This document shows, piece after piece, positions 30,025 to 43,251 of a DNA stretch of 61,087 nucleotides. Where the stretch lies: positions 1 to 61,087 of the forward strand of contig JARWMV010000092.1 in assembly GCA_030998015.1 (NCBI GenBank), read 5' to 3'. How positions within the stretch are numbered: the first letter of the stretch is position 1; every line of letters begins with the position of its first letter. A program made the translations under genes and the position numbers. This DNA comes from Ceratorhiza oryzae-sativae. Its lineage: Eukaryota; Basidiomycota; Agaricomycetes; Cantharellales; Ceratobasidiaceae. A model generated the notes under the pieces. It was not told where the DNA came from and did no database searches. It worked only from the letters and a program-made list of their open reading frames with translations.

Positions 30025-31570
30025 TATGCAAAATATGCCCTTTGAACATTAAAGACCCCCGCCGGCGTTAGAGGGAATCCTCAGATGAGGTAGCCTTGAC
30101 CATGAGTCTCATGGTCCAGGCTACCTCCCATAAAGATTCCCTCGTAGAAAATGACGACCGTTCGTCATTTTCAGCCGGCGGCTAAATATCGATATTATGC
30201 CGCGCACTAGCAATCGCAAACGGTTGCGATTGCTCACGTTGGTTGGTGGGACAAGTCCCACCAGCAACTAACGCGCGCGGGCATTGAGGGTATGATGTGG
30301 GGTTTAACTAAGTTAATTAAAGAGGGCATTGAGGATTTGTTAATTCGGATTCGATAAGAGATATTTCCGCCTTTTGTAATTCCATGGTTAATCAATCCAC
30401 AAGATAATCCAAATTTAGAATTAAAAATATCAATTAAGCGTAGCCCGTAGGGCCCAAAACCACCGTGAAGGTGTTTTTTGGAAACATCTTCTTTTGAGTA
30501 AGAATCTGTACAAATGACTAAATGGCCTTTTGTTATGTTAAACGAAGCATCATCCATAATAAGAAAAGCTAAACCAACGGGTGTTAGTTTTTCATGGGCA
30601 TTTAAGGGTACAATTTTTATGTTATTTTGTAAATCTTTAACATAAAAGTCGTCAATTACCCAGTTAAACATAGGATATTTTAAGGTAGAAAACCGTATAT
30701 CTGTATGAATTTTCCCAGTAAGTTCGTTTTGTTTTCTGGTAACTTCTTTGGGGGCTGTTCTAACAAAGGGTTTAAAAATAGAATATAAATGAAAAATTAA
30801 TTCTTGGTTTACATTAGACATATAAAACCGCAATCTTGTGTTACCATTTAATTGAGATTTTTCTGCTGTAGCATCTCCCAGCATTGTTCCAAATATTACT
30901 TCTTTTTGACCCGTGCACGCCTGCGAACGCCCTGGCTTAAGCCAAGCAAGCTTGGCTCATATTGACCTTAAGGTCAATAATCAAGCCAAGGCGGCCCTGG
31001 CGTGCGCGCGGCTCGCCGCGAACGCGGCCTCGATAACCAAACCCCTCGGGTCAACAGCATGTATTTATATATAAATACAATGCTGGATGACCCTAAGCGG
31101 GGGTTTGATATTCGGTCAGATCTGGGGCGTCCGGAGTTCTAGGCCCCTTTATACGGCTATTTTTTACGTCCGTAGAATCAGTAGAATATTTTCTTAGACT
31201 CCGCCGGCGTTAGAGGGAATCCTCAGATGAGGTAGCCTTGACCATGAGTCTCATGGTCCAGGCTACCTCCCATAAAGATTCCCTCGTAGAAAATGACGAC
31301 CGTTCGTCATTTTCAGCCGGCGGCTAAATATCGATATTATGCCGCGCACTAGCAATCGCAAACGGTTGCGATTGCTCACGTTGGTTGGTGGGACAAGTCC
31401 CACCAGCAACTAACGCGCGCGGAGGCATATAGCAGTAAAATTTTATTAAAGTAGTTAACACAAAAAATTTGAATTTAGCATAAGCATCTTTAACATATGC
31501 GTTAAATATAAATAACCAATTTTTAATTTTATTAACGAATTCAACTATATTTGCTAAAATATTTTGCATT
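30025..31570 (-). CDS. S3 copy of the nad1 intron 2 LAGLIDADG ORF
   Basis: Mirror of 21036-22581, cut by R2 (30060-30281), R1 (30906-31109) and R2 (31202-31423). Confidence 0.85.
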
Positions 31571-31974
31571 AGTTTGGACTATGTCTTTTTTCTCAATAGA
31601 TTAATGAAAAGGCGTAAAGCATTGGAATTAATGCACTTTTCTGTCTATTTTACAAAATTTTCACGTATAGTCTCTGAGGCTTTGATTTTTGTCATTAAAG
31701 CCTGCTAGTCGAAAGTTAATATCACAAATAAGAAATTTTCTTGCTGTTTGTAGACAACAAGGGATAATAATACCTCAGAATTTATAGCCTAACATGCCAT
31801 TTCACCTACAATGGAATGGCCAGCTACCCAGAGGTTTTTGACAATTGACCCCCCAAACAATGCAGCTACGCTGCATTGTTTGGGGGGGCAATTGCCCCCC
31901 AACATGCTGTAAGGCATTGGGGGTCAATTGTTCTAGCATATAGTGAAATTTTAATTAAGCCAGGTTATTTTAGA
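31571..31974 (-). other. S3 copy of the nad1 intron 2 group I core
   Basis: Contains the same R-like and S-like strands in reverse complement, and the CAATTG R3 at 31843-31923. Confidence 0.82.
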
Positions 31975-32079
31975 CCTAATAGACTAAAGATTAAAGTAGC
32001 AACAGGTGCTAAATAAAAAAGTACTTTATTTGCTTGTGCTGGTATAATTGTTTCTTTAAGCACTAATTTAGCCGCATCT
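31975..32079 (-). CDS. nad1: nad1 exon 2 (S3)
   Basis: Identical 35 codons to the S2 exon. Confidence 0.95.
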
Positions 32080-32120
32080 GCGACTTTTCTTGGGGAAAGG
32101 GGATTGATTTTAATGGTTTT

Positions 32121-34198
32121 TATATTGTGAATTGAGCATGACTGTAATAATAATATCCTTTGAATGGTTTTTTCGTATCTAGATTTCTGCCAAGTGTTCT
32201 TGCAGAAATGTGCGTTACCTTTGCAGCCATTCGGATACTTCGAAAAGGGCCCCCACTCACAAGTGTAAAATTAGTTGCATCATACCCCCGCTTATCGGCT
32301 GAAATCTTAGGTGTAACCCAAGATTTCAGCCGATAAGCGGAGGGTCAACGACCCGTGGGTATGGTTATCGAGGCCGCGTTCGCGGCGAGCCGCGCGCACG
32401 CCAGGGCCGCCTTGGCTTAAGCCAAGGCGTTCGCAGGCGTGCACGGGTCATATACATAAATTTTAGTTCCAGCTTTTTCAGCTGCTCCCCAATGATTGCA
32501 ATGCGCGCCACAAGACTTGTGGCGCTCATTGCATAAGGTAATGGCCCCCCCCCAATACGTTTGTGACGCATTGGGAGGCCATTGCCTTATTGGGGGTCAC
32601 CTGCAATATCTAAAGCTCGGATTCCGGGACCTTTACCATAAAATGGATTATTTATTCCCAGTTTTGAAATACTTTTTCGAACTCGAGTGGCTTCAGAATC
32701 TTTTCGACCCTGTAAGCTAGAACTAATCTTTGCTCGAGTTAATGCCGATAAAATACCTGGAACTCGTGGATCCGATGATGCAATCATTAAAATATTAAGG
32801 AGCGGTTTGAAGTTAGATAAATACCAATTTTCTCGGTCATTTAGCTGTTCTCGGGTACAAGTTTCTACTACTGACCCCCAAACATGTGCAGCTACGCTGC
32901 ATTGTTTGGTGGGCAGCAACCCCCCGATATTGTAATGCCCGCCGGCGTTAGAGGGAATCCTAAAGATTCCCTCGTAGAAAATGACGACCGTTCGTCATTT
33001 TCAGCCGGCGGCTAAATATCGATATTATGCCGCGCACTAGCAATCGCAAACGGTTGCGATTGCTCACGTTGGTTGGTGGGACAAGTCCCACCAGCAACTA
33101 ACGCGCGCGGCAATGTCGGGGGTCTACAGTGATTGAAAATAAAGACCAACCAAATACTTTAAGAAATATACCCAAGAAGTTGTTTTGTTTGGGTCCATTG
33201 TGGGCAGCCGCATAGCGCGCTGCTGGGCAGCCGCATAGCGCGCTGCTGGGCAGCCGCATAGCGCGCTGCTGGGCAGCCGCATAGCGCGCTGCTGGGCAGC
33301 CGCATAGCGCGCTGCTGGGCAGCCGCATAGCGCGCTGCTGGGCAGCCGCATAGCGCGCTGCTGGGCAGCCGCATAGCGCGCTGCTGGGCAGCCGCATAGC
33401 GCGCTGCTGGGCAGCCGCATAGCGCGCTGCTGGGCAGCCGCATAGCGCGCTGCTGGGCAGCCGCATAGCGCGCTGCAAAAATGATATTTGAATCGGGCCC
33501 CTAAATCAACACTAGAACCATAGTAGCTAAATAACCGGAATGGTAGAAACGTGATTTTGTAAATACCGCTAACTCCATTCCAGGCTTTTCGGAAAGAAAG
33601 AATATTACCCGTGCACGCCTGCGAACGCCTTGGCTTGCCAAGGCGGCCCTGGCGTGCGCGCGGCTCGCCGCGAACGCGGCCTCGTTAACAATGCCCACGG
33701 GTCGTTGACCCTCCGCTTTATTACCCCTGCCAAGACGTGCGCTAAAGCGCAGTTCTCTAGGCAGGGCGGCTGAAATCTTGGGTTACACCTAAGATTTTAG
33801 CCGATAGAGCGGGGGCCCGCGCGCGTTAGTTGCTGGTGGGACTTGTCCCACCAACCAACGTGAGCAATCGCAACCGTTTGCGATTGCTAGTGCGCGGCAT
33901 AATATCGATATTTAGCCGCCGGCTGAAAATGACGAACGGTCGTCATTTTCTACGAGGGAATCTTTATGGGAGGTAGCCTGGACCATGAGACTCATGGTCA
34001 AGGCTACCTCATCTGAGGATTCCCTCTAACGCCGGCGGAGGTACATCTTGACAATGATCAAGGGCTATATGTTTTTTAAATCGCTCAATCTTAGGCCAAG
34101 ACATATATCGAATTATCTGGCGATATATAAATCCTGGTTCCTTACAAACAAGGAGATTGAAAGCAAGATAAGTATTTTCAATAGAATCTAAATGCACA
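32121..34198 (-). CDS. S3 copy of the nad1 intron 1 GIY-YIG ORF
   Basis: Mirror of 18408-20485 with the same inserts. The minisatellite is 12 units (33202-33477), matching S2 and unlike S1. Confidence 0.83.
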
Positions 34199-34535
34199 AT
34201 TGTGTAAATAATAAAATTTAATAATAAAATTAATGCGACTTTCCCTTAAGAAATAGATCATATCAATAATATTAGTTATACCCAACTTACCGGGTTCTTT
34301 GTTATTTAAGCAGCTGGAAGCTAGATAACTTATTTCAGTAGTATTACAATACACAAGGCACTAGATTTTAGGGATCACTTTAAAGTTCCCTCGCTAATCC
34401 GCCCCGCCAATCGGTTTTGACCAACCGCTTGCTCAATTTGTGAAATTAGTCCATTTCAATTTTCCCTAACCCTATCCGTAGGGCGTGACATCCTAAAAAT
34501 GTACGCTGGAGGGGAGGGGAAAAAATTTAATATAA

Positions 34536-35756
34536 CTACAGCCCAATTTTGTGTAACATCATAACAGGCATAAGGTTTTTTAGTAAACTTTGCATTTTAG
34601 GTAAGCTTCGTTTGGGTATTTTGATTCTATAACTATCTCTTTCTTTGTAAACATAACTCTCTAAATTCCAGTTGGCATTTAAAGTATTAGATAATAGAGT
34701 TACTTCTTCGTAACTAAATGAGTCAGTACAAAGAATAACCAATGACCCCCCAAACTGATGCAGCTATGCTGCATTGTTTGGGGGGGTAATGGCTCGGAGG
34801 CCATTGAGTGTGTTTTTTGACCCGTGCACGCCTGCGAACGCCCTGGCTTAAGCCAAGCAAGCTTGGCTCATATTGACCTTAAGGTCAATAATCAAGCCAA
34901 GGCGGCCCTGGCGTGCGCGCGGCTCGCCGCGAACGCGGCCTCGATAACCAAACCCCTCGGGTCAACAGCATGTATTTATATATAAATACAATGCTGGATG
35001 ACCCTAAGCGGGGGTTTGAAAAGATCCATCTTCAGCAATTAAGTGAGCCAAACCTCTAGGTGTTAGCAGATTTGCAATATTTAATGGTATTACTTTTTTA
35101 CCCTCATGGTAAAATAGGTTATATAAATAATTAAAACAAGGCAAGGAATAGGTAGTAAATACAATTCGAGTATAAACTTTACCGGTTCTGGTATCCGGTT
35201 GTCTATCATAGATTTTGGGGGTTGAACTACAATAGCTTTCAAATAATTCAAATAAATAGAATAAATAGTCCCGCGCGCGTTAGTTGCTGGTGGGACTTGT
35301 CCCACCAACCAACGTGAGCAATCGCAACCGTTTGCGATTGCTAGTGCGCGGCATAATATCGATATTTAGCCGCCGGCTGAAAATGACGAACGGTCGTCAT
35401 TTTCTACGAGGGAATCTTTAGGATTCCCTCTAACGCCGGCGGGACTTACTCCTTGTTCGAAATATAAAGTTACATTTCCCGTTTGATAACGGTCTCGACA
35501 GTGTAAATCACCCAAAAGGCAGCCAACTAGAATTTCTTTCAAATTTTCTGCCAGTTCAAAACTATTTCTTTCCGCTTGACTCAATCGCCGTTTTGGTTTT
35601 TGTGCAGAGTTTTCTTCGGGTTTTGTAGGCACTACAAAAGACAGCACTAACAATGGACTACAATTAATGTCACCCAATCCTGCAATTACAGAGTAAAAAA
35701 AATTGTTGAGATGTTCACAAAAGTAAGCTGATTCAATTTCAAAAGAGCAAATATTT
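34536..35756 (-). CDS. S3 copy of the nad1 intron 1 LAGLIDADG ORF
   Basis: Mirror of 16850-18070. R3, R1 and R2 inserts are at 34739-34805, 34816-35019 and 35271-35442. Confidence 0.83.
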
Positions 35757-36416
35757 ATTACCCGTGCACGCCTGCGAACGCCTTGGCTTGCCAAGGCGGC
35801 CCTGGCGTGCGCGCGGCTCGCCGCGAACGCGGCCTCGTTAACAATGCCCACGGGTCGTTGACCCTCCGCTTTAGCGGCTGAAATCTTGGGTTACACCTAA
35901 GATTTTAGCCGATAGAGCGGGGGCATTATATTAAGAACAATAAATAAAAAGGCGGCAGCGGCATTCCTCAAGAAATAGATCATATCATCATACTATAATA
36001 TGCCAGGCTTGGTAACGCATTGGGAGGCCAGTAGACCCTGCCGGCGGCAAGAATTTATTAAGGGAAACCCGACCGGAAACTAGGGTCCCCACCATACTTG
36101 AAAGTATGCAGAACGTGTGATCGTTGAAGGGAGTTGAACTCTTACTTGCTGATTGTGCCTAAAAACTTAATTGTCACTCTACTGACCCCCAAACATGTGC
36201 AGCTACGCTGCATTGTTTGAGGGGCAGTAGCCCCCCAATAATGCGCAATTATTGGGGGTCTACGAGTATAAATTTTTAATTGACGGTTCCCAGCATATAG
36301 TTCTGTTTTCAATTATCTCTGCCCCAAATGATTCTGTCTAAGGTAAGAGGGTATTCACCATGGTGAATACCCTAGGGACGCACCGCGACGCATCCATGAG
36401 ATAATGCCACTCGCTA

Positions 36417-36581
36417 GGCAAATGGTTGAGCTATACCATAGATACCAACAGTATCTGGACCTACTCTTCTTTGCATGGCCGCTAATACTTTTCTTTCTAT
36501 TATGGTCATGAAAGCAACACCTAATAACATAGGTACAAGAACAATAAGGACGTTTAAAAAATTAAATCCTGTGGATGACAT
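36417..36581 (-). CDS. nad1: nad1 exon 1 (S3)
   Basis: Identical to the S2 exon. The conserved leader lies just upstream (36,582-37,690). Confidence 0.95.
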
Positions 36582-38132
36582 TGATTTGTAAAATTGTAAA
36601 TATTTATAAGACTTACATTTTAAAGGTATATCATATTACAGAATCATGCTATATTTTTAATTCAGGCATCTACCTGAAAAACATGTTTTCCAGGATGCTG
36701 AACTTAGGATCCCGTGGGGCGCCACAAATAAATGATAGAATGACTTGATAATATAATCACATCCTCTATGAATATTAAACTTATGTAGTTATTCTATTTT
36801 CTTATTTCTTAGGGAAATCCCCCGCGCCGGTAAGGACTTTCCATGTCGTGCATTGTATTGCCACAAGCCCCGACAGGGGCAGCCAAAAACCATTTTGGGA
36901 GTACTGCAGCGGAGCTGCAGTATCTTTGTTTCACTAAATTTTCCTTAGGACTGGCGATTGGATTTCCAACCCCCGATTTGCGCATCATGATGCGCAAATC
37001 GGACTCTTCCCGTCCTCGGTTGGGTTAGGCGTTCACTGATCGGTCATCGAAGATGTCCGGCAGAGACGCACCCAAACTGAAAGGGAAACTAATCCGTCGC
37101 GCTGGGACGCCCGAATGGATGTCCCTTGGGCCCGTAGGGCCCAAAACCACCCCCAAACAATGCAGCGTAGCTGCACATGTTTGGGGGTGTTTTTGGAAAT
37201 CACATTTCGGGCGTCCCCAGCGCGGCCGGCTCGAGGGTCTTAAAGAAACCGTCGCGGCCGGCTCGCCGAGAATCGATGATTTGCGAAGGCAAATCTACAT
37301 CGATTCTCGAGGGTTAGTTTTTAGGTTAGGGTCGGGAATAATTCGCTAGCCCATGGGGAACTAGGTCGCCAGCTCTTTGGACACATACAAAAAGGTTTAG
37401 AAAGATTTTCGATACATAGCCTAATAACATAAGACGAAACCTAGGGCCTTTTCTTCAATTATTATAATTAGGGGAATACCTCTAATATATTGTTATACAA
37501 ATAACAATACTAGTGGGACACCATAATTAGAAATTTATTTGTTTTGTGTACTATCGAAATCAAATGAACTAAACCCAACACGTGTTGGAGTATACCTGGG
37601 GCATGTCTTCCAGTTGGAGACTAGTAGGAAGCCCAGGGGTAACTGGGCGCCCCACCCAACAGGGCGAATGCCATAATTCGATTCCACAGTAGACCCCCAA
37701 TGATTGCAATGGCCCTCCCAATACGTTGGCCCGTAGGGCGTGCCTTACAGGCTTGGTAACGCATTGGGAGGTCATTGCATTATTGGGGGGCTACTGCCCC
37801 CCAAACAATGCAGCGTAGCTGCACATGTTTGGGGGTCAGTAGTAATATTTTAAGAAAAGGGTAAGTAAGTGGAGTATGGTTGAAATGTTAAATTATGGGG
37901 TCCCTGTAGAAGTATATCTTCTAATGAGATTCTCCTAAACTAAAGCAGCTCCGATCGTCCATTTTATGGACTTCTTCATACGGAAGATTGAAGCTGCGTG
38001 ATCTTAGGGGAGGGGTTTGTTGGAAATTCATTTTTTTTTTTGACTAAAAATGATTAATATTGACTAATATTAATTAATATTAAGGAAGTCTGCCATAACT
38101 CCCAATCAAAGAAAGAAACAATACTCTAAACA

Positions 38133-38951
38133 TTAAAGACCTATTTTATATCGCATCATCGGTTTAGTGCGCCCCTGCCGGACATCTTCGATGACCGAGC
38201 AGGGAACGCGCGGAGGCATTATAGGTGATAACCATTTTGTAGTTCAGGTATGGACTTAGAAGAAATTCGTATTCTAAAATTACCATTGTTTTTACTGATG
38301 GAACATTCCGTCGCGCTGGGGACGCCCGAATGGATGCCCGTAGGGCTTGGCCAAAACCACCCCCAAACAATGCAGCGTAGCTGCACATGTTTGGGGGTGT
38401 TTTTGGAAATCACATTTCGGGCGTCCCCAGCGCGGCCGTCTCGCCGAGAATCGATGATTTGCGAAGGCAAATCTACATCGATTCTCGAGGGTCAAATTAA
38501 ATTTTTCAGTTAAAGTTTTAACCAAAAGATTTACCTCTTCTAATGTGAAAGATTCTGTACACAAATGTACACCGTTCCCATTCCAATAACCGTCATCGCA
38601 AATCCAATAACAAAGCCCCTCAAGTGTTAATAAATCACCTATGTTTGACCCTAACCTCTTCCCCTCCGCGCTCTTTGATCGCCCGCAGGGCGGCCTAAGC
38701 GCGGAGGAATTACTTTTTGACCCGTGCACGCCTGCGAACGCCCTGGCTTAAGCCAAGCAAGCTTGGCTCATATTGACCTTAAGGTCAATAATCAAGCCAA
38801 GGCGGCCCTGGCGTGCGCGCGGCTCGCCGCGAACGCGGCCTCGATAACCAAACCCCTCGGGTCAACAGCATGTATTTATATATAAATACAATGCTGGATG
38901 ACCCTAAGCGGGGGTTTGATTTTCAACATAAAATAGATCTCGTAGTTCGTT
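38133..38951 (-). pseudogene. S3 copy of the half LAGLIDADG ORF
   Basis: Mirror of 13655-14473, including R4 at 38308-38491 and R5/R1 at 38662-38919. Confidence 0.78.
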
Positions 38952-38974
38952 ATTCAATATTTAATTCTGATGAA

Positions 38975-39034
38975 TTAGTATTGGCTATCCAGCCATACTA
39001 AATATTTTTCTAAAGATACGGCTTCGACAGCAAT
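38975..39034 (-). pseudogene. cox2: cox2 C-terminal relic (S3)
   Basis: Mirror of 13572-13631. It lies on the same strand as the real cox2, about 4.2 kb beyond its stop codon. Confidence 0.85.
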
Positions 39035-39103
39035 AGTGGGGTGTGGGTTGGCCCCTTAAGGGGCAAAACCCACGTTAAAAGATTGGAAAGAAAAATGATT
39101 GTT

Positions 39104-42100
39104 CTACACTAGAGCCGTAGGGCCTTCAATGTAAGGTTTTCCAGTGTAATTTGATTCCTCGACAATTAACCATCGATTTTGATATAATTTCCCAGGTTTA
39201 ATCCATTTAGTTTTAACTGTACCAGGGTTTATTGTTTTTCCCATACCTATAGCTTGACTTGCGCCTCCAATTGTGAAATAATGGTAGGCTTGGTCAGTTA
39301 GTAGGTCAATAACTACCACTGGAATTTTATTACTAATAGCACCTAGGATATTTCTACAAAATAATAAAGATATAACTTTACCCTCAAATATGCCATTAGT
39401 GAATTTTTTATTAATATTACCCGTGCACGCCTGCGAACGCCTTGGCTTGCCAAGGCGGCCCTGGCGTGCGCGCGGCTCGCCGCGAACGCGGCCTCGTTAA
39501 CAATGCCCACGGGTCGTTGACCCTCCGCTTTAGCGGCTGAAATCTTGGGTTACACCTAAGATTTTAGCCGATAGAGCGGGGGCCCGCGCGCGTTAGTTGC
39601 TGGTGGGACTTGTCCCACCAACCAACGTGAGCAATCGCAACCGTTTGCGATTGCTAGTGCGCGGCATAATATCGATATTTAGCCGCCGGCTGAAAATGAC
39701 GAACGGTCGTCATTTTCTACGAGGGAATCTTTAGGATTCCCTCTAACGCCGGCGGGAGTACTGCTCCTTTAGAAATATTCAAAAAACTTGCTGCTTTAAT
39801 ACTAGATGTAAATTCCCCTATTTTATTGAGATTTTCATCGTAAGCCCAAATTAGTCCTAATGGAATTTCATCATAATTGATTCCTTCTACTAATGGTAAA
39901 TTTTCCTTAGAATAAGGGTGAACTTCTTTCATTGGTTTGGTAATATCAACAAATCGTACGTATTCCCCTAAAACACTAGATTTATGGAAATTTATACAGT
40001 TAATATAACCCTCGAGCCGGCCGCGCTGGGGACGGTAAGCGGGTTAGTCTGTGACTAACCCCTGCCGGACATCTGCGATGACCGAGTTTGGTTTTGGGCC
40101 CTAGTGCCCCCCAAACATGTGCAGCTACGCTGCATTGTTTGGGGGGCACTAGGTTGTGCGCGAGGCGGCCCCTCTGGCCGCGAGCCCGCGCACGCCAGGG
40201 CCGCAGCTGCGATCGTAGGCGGGCACGGGTCAGATTCTGTATTTAGTGATGGCTTCATAGCACTTAGAATAGCTTGCTCTAAAGCTCTTGCTTCATATTG
40301 TGTAAAATGCAAAAGAACATTACCCGTGCACGCCTGCGAACGCCTTGGCTTGCCAAGGCGGCCCTGGCGTGCGCGCGGCTCGCCGCGAACGCGGCCTCGT
40401 TAACAATGCCCACGGGTCGTTGACCCTCCGCTTTAGCGGCTGAAATCTTGGGTTACACCTAAGATTTTAGCCGATAGAGCGGGGGCCCGCGCGCGTTAGT
40501 TGCTGGTGGGACTTGTCCCACCAACCAACGTGAGCAATCGCAACCGTTTGCGATTGCTAGTGCGCGGCATAATATCGATATTTAGCCGCCGGCTGAAAAT
40601 GACGAACGGTCGTCATTTTCTACGAGGGAATCTTTATGGGAGGTAGCCTGGACCATGAGACTCATGGTCAAGGCTACCTCATCTGAGGATTCCCTCTAAC
40701 GCCGGCGGATGAATGTCTTTGATTAACTCAGTCGATTTATTGTTTAACAAAACAAATTCTTTATGGTAATTTGGAGTTAATGCAACAGGAGACCAACTAA
40801 AATTCGTTAGACCCATAGAACTTAGAGTTGTATAAATTAGACTTGAATTTCCATTTAATTGTTTAATTTCTCGTAGACTACTGTAGTGATTGCTAAATCG
40901 TCTAGAAAAGTAAGTTGCACTGCCGTTAACCAAAATAATATATAGAAAACTACAGACCTATTTTGTACCGCATCATGGCTGGAATATGCGGGGATAATAA
41001 ATCCTGTAAAATAGGAACCGAGTAAGACGGGATTATAATTCTATAACCAGTACTATGTTTACATTTGTAACATTCCGTCGCGCTGGGACCACCCGAATGG
41101 ATGCCCGTAGGGCTTGGCCAAAACCACCCCCAAACAATGCAGCGTAGCTGCACATGTTTGGGGGTGTTTTTGGAAATCACATTTCGGGTGTCCCCAGCGC
41201 GGCCGTCGCGCCGAGAATCGATGATTTGCGAAGGCAAATCTACATCGATTCTCGAGGGTAAATTTCATTTAGAATTTAGAGTTTGGATTAATAAATTTAC
41301 TTCTGCCAAAGTAAATGAATCAGTACACAACTGTACATATTTTTTGTTTTTTTCCCAACTACCATCATCCGAAATCCAATATGCGAGACCTAAAGGTGTC
41401 AGGAGAGACCCAATGTTTAATGGTACAATTTTTTTACCATCAGGATAAAATAAATTATAGAATGTATTGAGACACGGTAATGAGTAAGTATAAAATCTTA
41501 CAGTATCATAGATTTTCCCCGTTCTTTTATGTGGAGCTCGAGTAGGGGTTTTAGGTGCCATCCCACAAAAAGCACTGAATAATTCATACAAATGCTGAAG
41601 GTATTCCTTGTGTACCACTCCTTGCATGAATTCCAATCTAGCACTTTTACATGTTTTTTGTTTTGTAATGCATAAATCTCCCAGGATAAGCCCGACAAGA
41701 ATGTCTTGCAGATTTTGAGGTAGAGAGAACTGTAATCGTTCTGCTCTTGTTAGAGTATTTCTTTTCATAAAAGTTAATTAATATATTTATAAGACTAGAA
41801 TTTTCAAGGTATATCATATTCTGGGAATACAATCACATCCTCTATGACCCGTGCACGCCTGCGAACGCCTTGGCTTAAGCCAAGGCGGCCCTGGCGTGCG
41901 CGCGGCTCGCCGCGAACGCGGCCTCGATATCCATTACCCCTCGGGTCAACAGCATGTATTTATATATAAATACAATGCTGGTTGACCCTAAGCGGGGGTA
42001 TGAATGAAGAACGGAGCCCTTCACCATAAGACGAAACCTAGGGCCATTCTAAAATTTACGAAGTAGAGTTCGCATATTGTGCCGTGCTTTTAAAAAATTA

Positions 42101-42733
42101 TCTCTGATATATTTTAAAAATACAGTTAAAATGGGTAATCTAGTGGAGTATGGTTTGAGGTTTTTATGACCTCTTCTTTTATGACCCGTGCACGCCTGCG
42201 AACGCCTTGGCTTAAGCCAAGGCGGCCCTGGCGTGCGCGCGGCTCGCCGCGAACGCGGCCTCGATATCCATTACCCCTCGGGTCAACAGCATGTATTTAT
42301 ATATAAATACAATGCTGGTTGACCCTAAGCGGGGGTATGAAATTTCCACATATAAATCTTGAGTATTATGAGACTGTATTACATAGACACCACTATCTGA
42401 AGTAAATAGAGAAGGCTTATAGTTATTAGTAAGAGATTTTGTAGCAGGATTAGTTAAAATTGAATCTTTAGATAAAGAAGAATAAGATATCCCTGTATCC
42501 CCTTCAGGTGCATTAAGTAAATGGTTTACTTTAGCATCTAAAAAGGACTTTACAATAGGATTAGAAGAGTAATGATCATACATTTTATTAAGAACTATTC
42601 GGTTTCCCTTCATCATAGCTGTATCATTCCAAGGGATATTTTTTTCAGCTAATTTTGTTGGAACTAAAGAAAATAATAAAGGGCTTATTAAATCTTCATC
42701 GGCAGTTATACAAATGGAGTATTGTGAAGAAGA
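39104..42733 (-). CDS. nad2-intron GIY-YIG ORF, S3 copy (five pieces plus cassette)
   Basis: Runs from the nad2-like exon. Pieces at 42344-42733, 40709-40922, 40232-40322, 39756-40007 and 39104-39418, mirrored from S2. This is the only arm in which the ORF connects to an exon with a start codon. The LAGLIDADG cassette occupies about 40,923-42,343. Inserts are the same as in S2, but the R2 near 39,585-39,755 lacks the 9-bp duplication found in S1. Confidence 0.75.
40950..41768 (-). CDS. LAGLIDADG cassette ORF (S3)
   Basis: Mirror of 10838-11656, with the same R4 (41075-41258) and the same in-frame TGA. Confidence 0.83.
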
Positions 42734-43003
42734 AAAATTATCGAATAACTCACTAAGGGCACCTATGCCAAATCCAATTGACTGAATATAAACAACACTG
42801 CTATAAAGTGCTGCGACATAAAGTAATACAATAGACCCCCAATGCGTTGCAGCGTATTGGGGGGCTATTGCCCCCCCAAACAATGCAGCGTAGCTGCATT
42901 AGTTTGGGGGGTCAATAGCTATTATTCGTATTAATAGTTGAGATGTTCGAAGAGAAGGTAGCGCATTGGCTAAGATAAAAATAATTGTACTAGCAAAAAG
43001 CAT
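42734..43003 (-). CDS. nad2: Putative nad2 exon 1, interrupted by R3
   Basis: ATG at 43003 opens MLFASTIIFILANALPSLRT then SQLLIRIIAI (hydrophobic helix), to 42914. An 84-bp R3 insert (42830-42913) follows, and then VLLYVAALYSSVVYIQSIGF and GIGALSELFDNF to about 42734, where the GIY-YIG intron ORF begins. The pattern (helix with ANA, basic stretch, second helix, GIG-x-x-x-x-LF) resembles the Nad2 N-terminus of fungi, a complex I membrane subunit. The R3 has an in-frame TAA, so it must be removed, bypassed, or the gene is broken. Subunit identity is inference from pattern. Confidence 0.5.
42830..42913. mobile_element. R3 double hairpin, hexamer CAATAG
   Basis: CAATAG at both flanks and CTATTG between the hairpins. 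Length 84 bp, a multiple of three, but with an in-frame stop. It marks the border of the repeated block. Confidence 0.88.
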
Positions 43004-43251
43004 TAAACCAACGCCGTGCCATACTGTTTTAAGTACGACAGGCAGCCAATAGGAAATGAACTTCCTAAAGACTCCACAAATCTAACACTAGTCAAAATTT
43101 TATAGGACTCTCAGAATCTTTAGATTCTTAGAAAACCCAATTTTGCCAGGTTGGTATACCTAGGATTTATGGTCTCTTTTATTTGATTTAATGTAAATCC
43201 AGAAGGGGATTAATGTTTCGTTATACAATATCTAGAATTAGCCAGTACTAA
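43004..43251 (-). other. cox2-nad2 intergenic region
   Basis: About 250 bp with no recognised gene. It contains a GTTTTCTAAGAATCTAAAG / CTTTAGATTCTTAGAAAAC stem. Confidence 0.5.

Larger units (their letters stand above)
26301..42900 (-). repeat. Arm S3: inverted copy of S2, joined to single-copy DNA
   Basis: Reverse complement of S2. Its right end passes through an R3 element at 42,830-42,913 into single-copy sequence. It is the only arm that continues into nad2 exon 1 upstream sequence, so it looks like the anchored copy. Confidence 0.97.
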
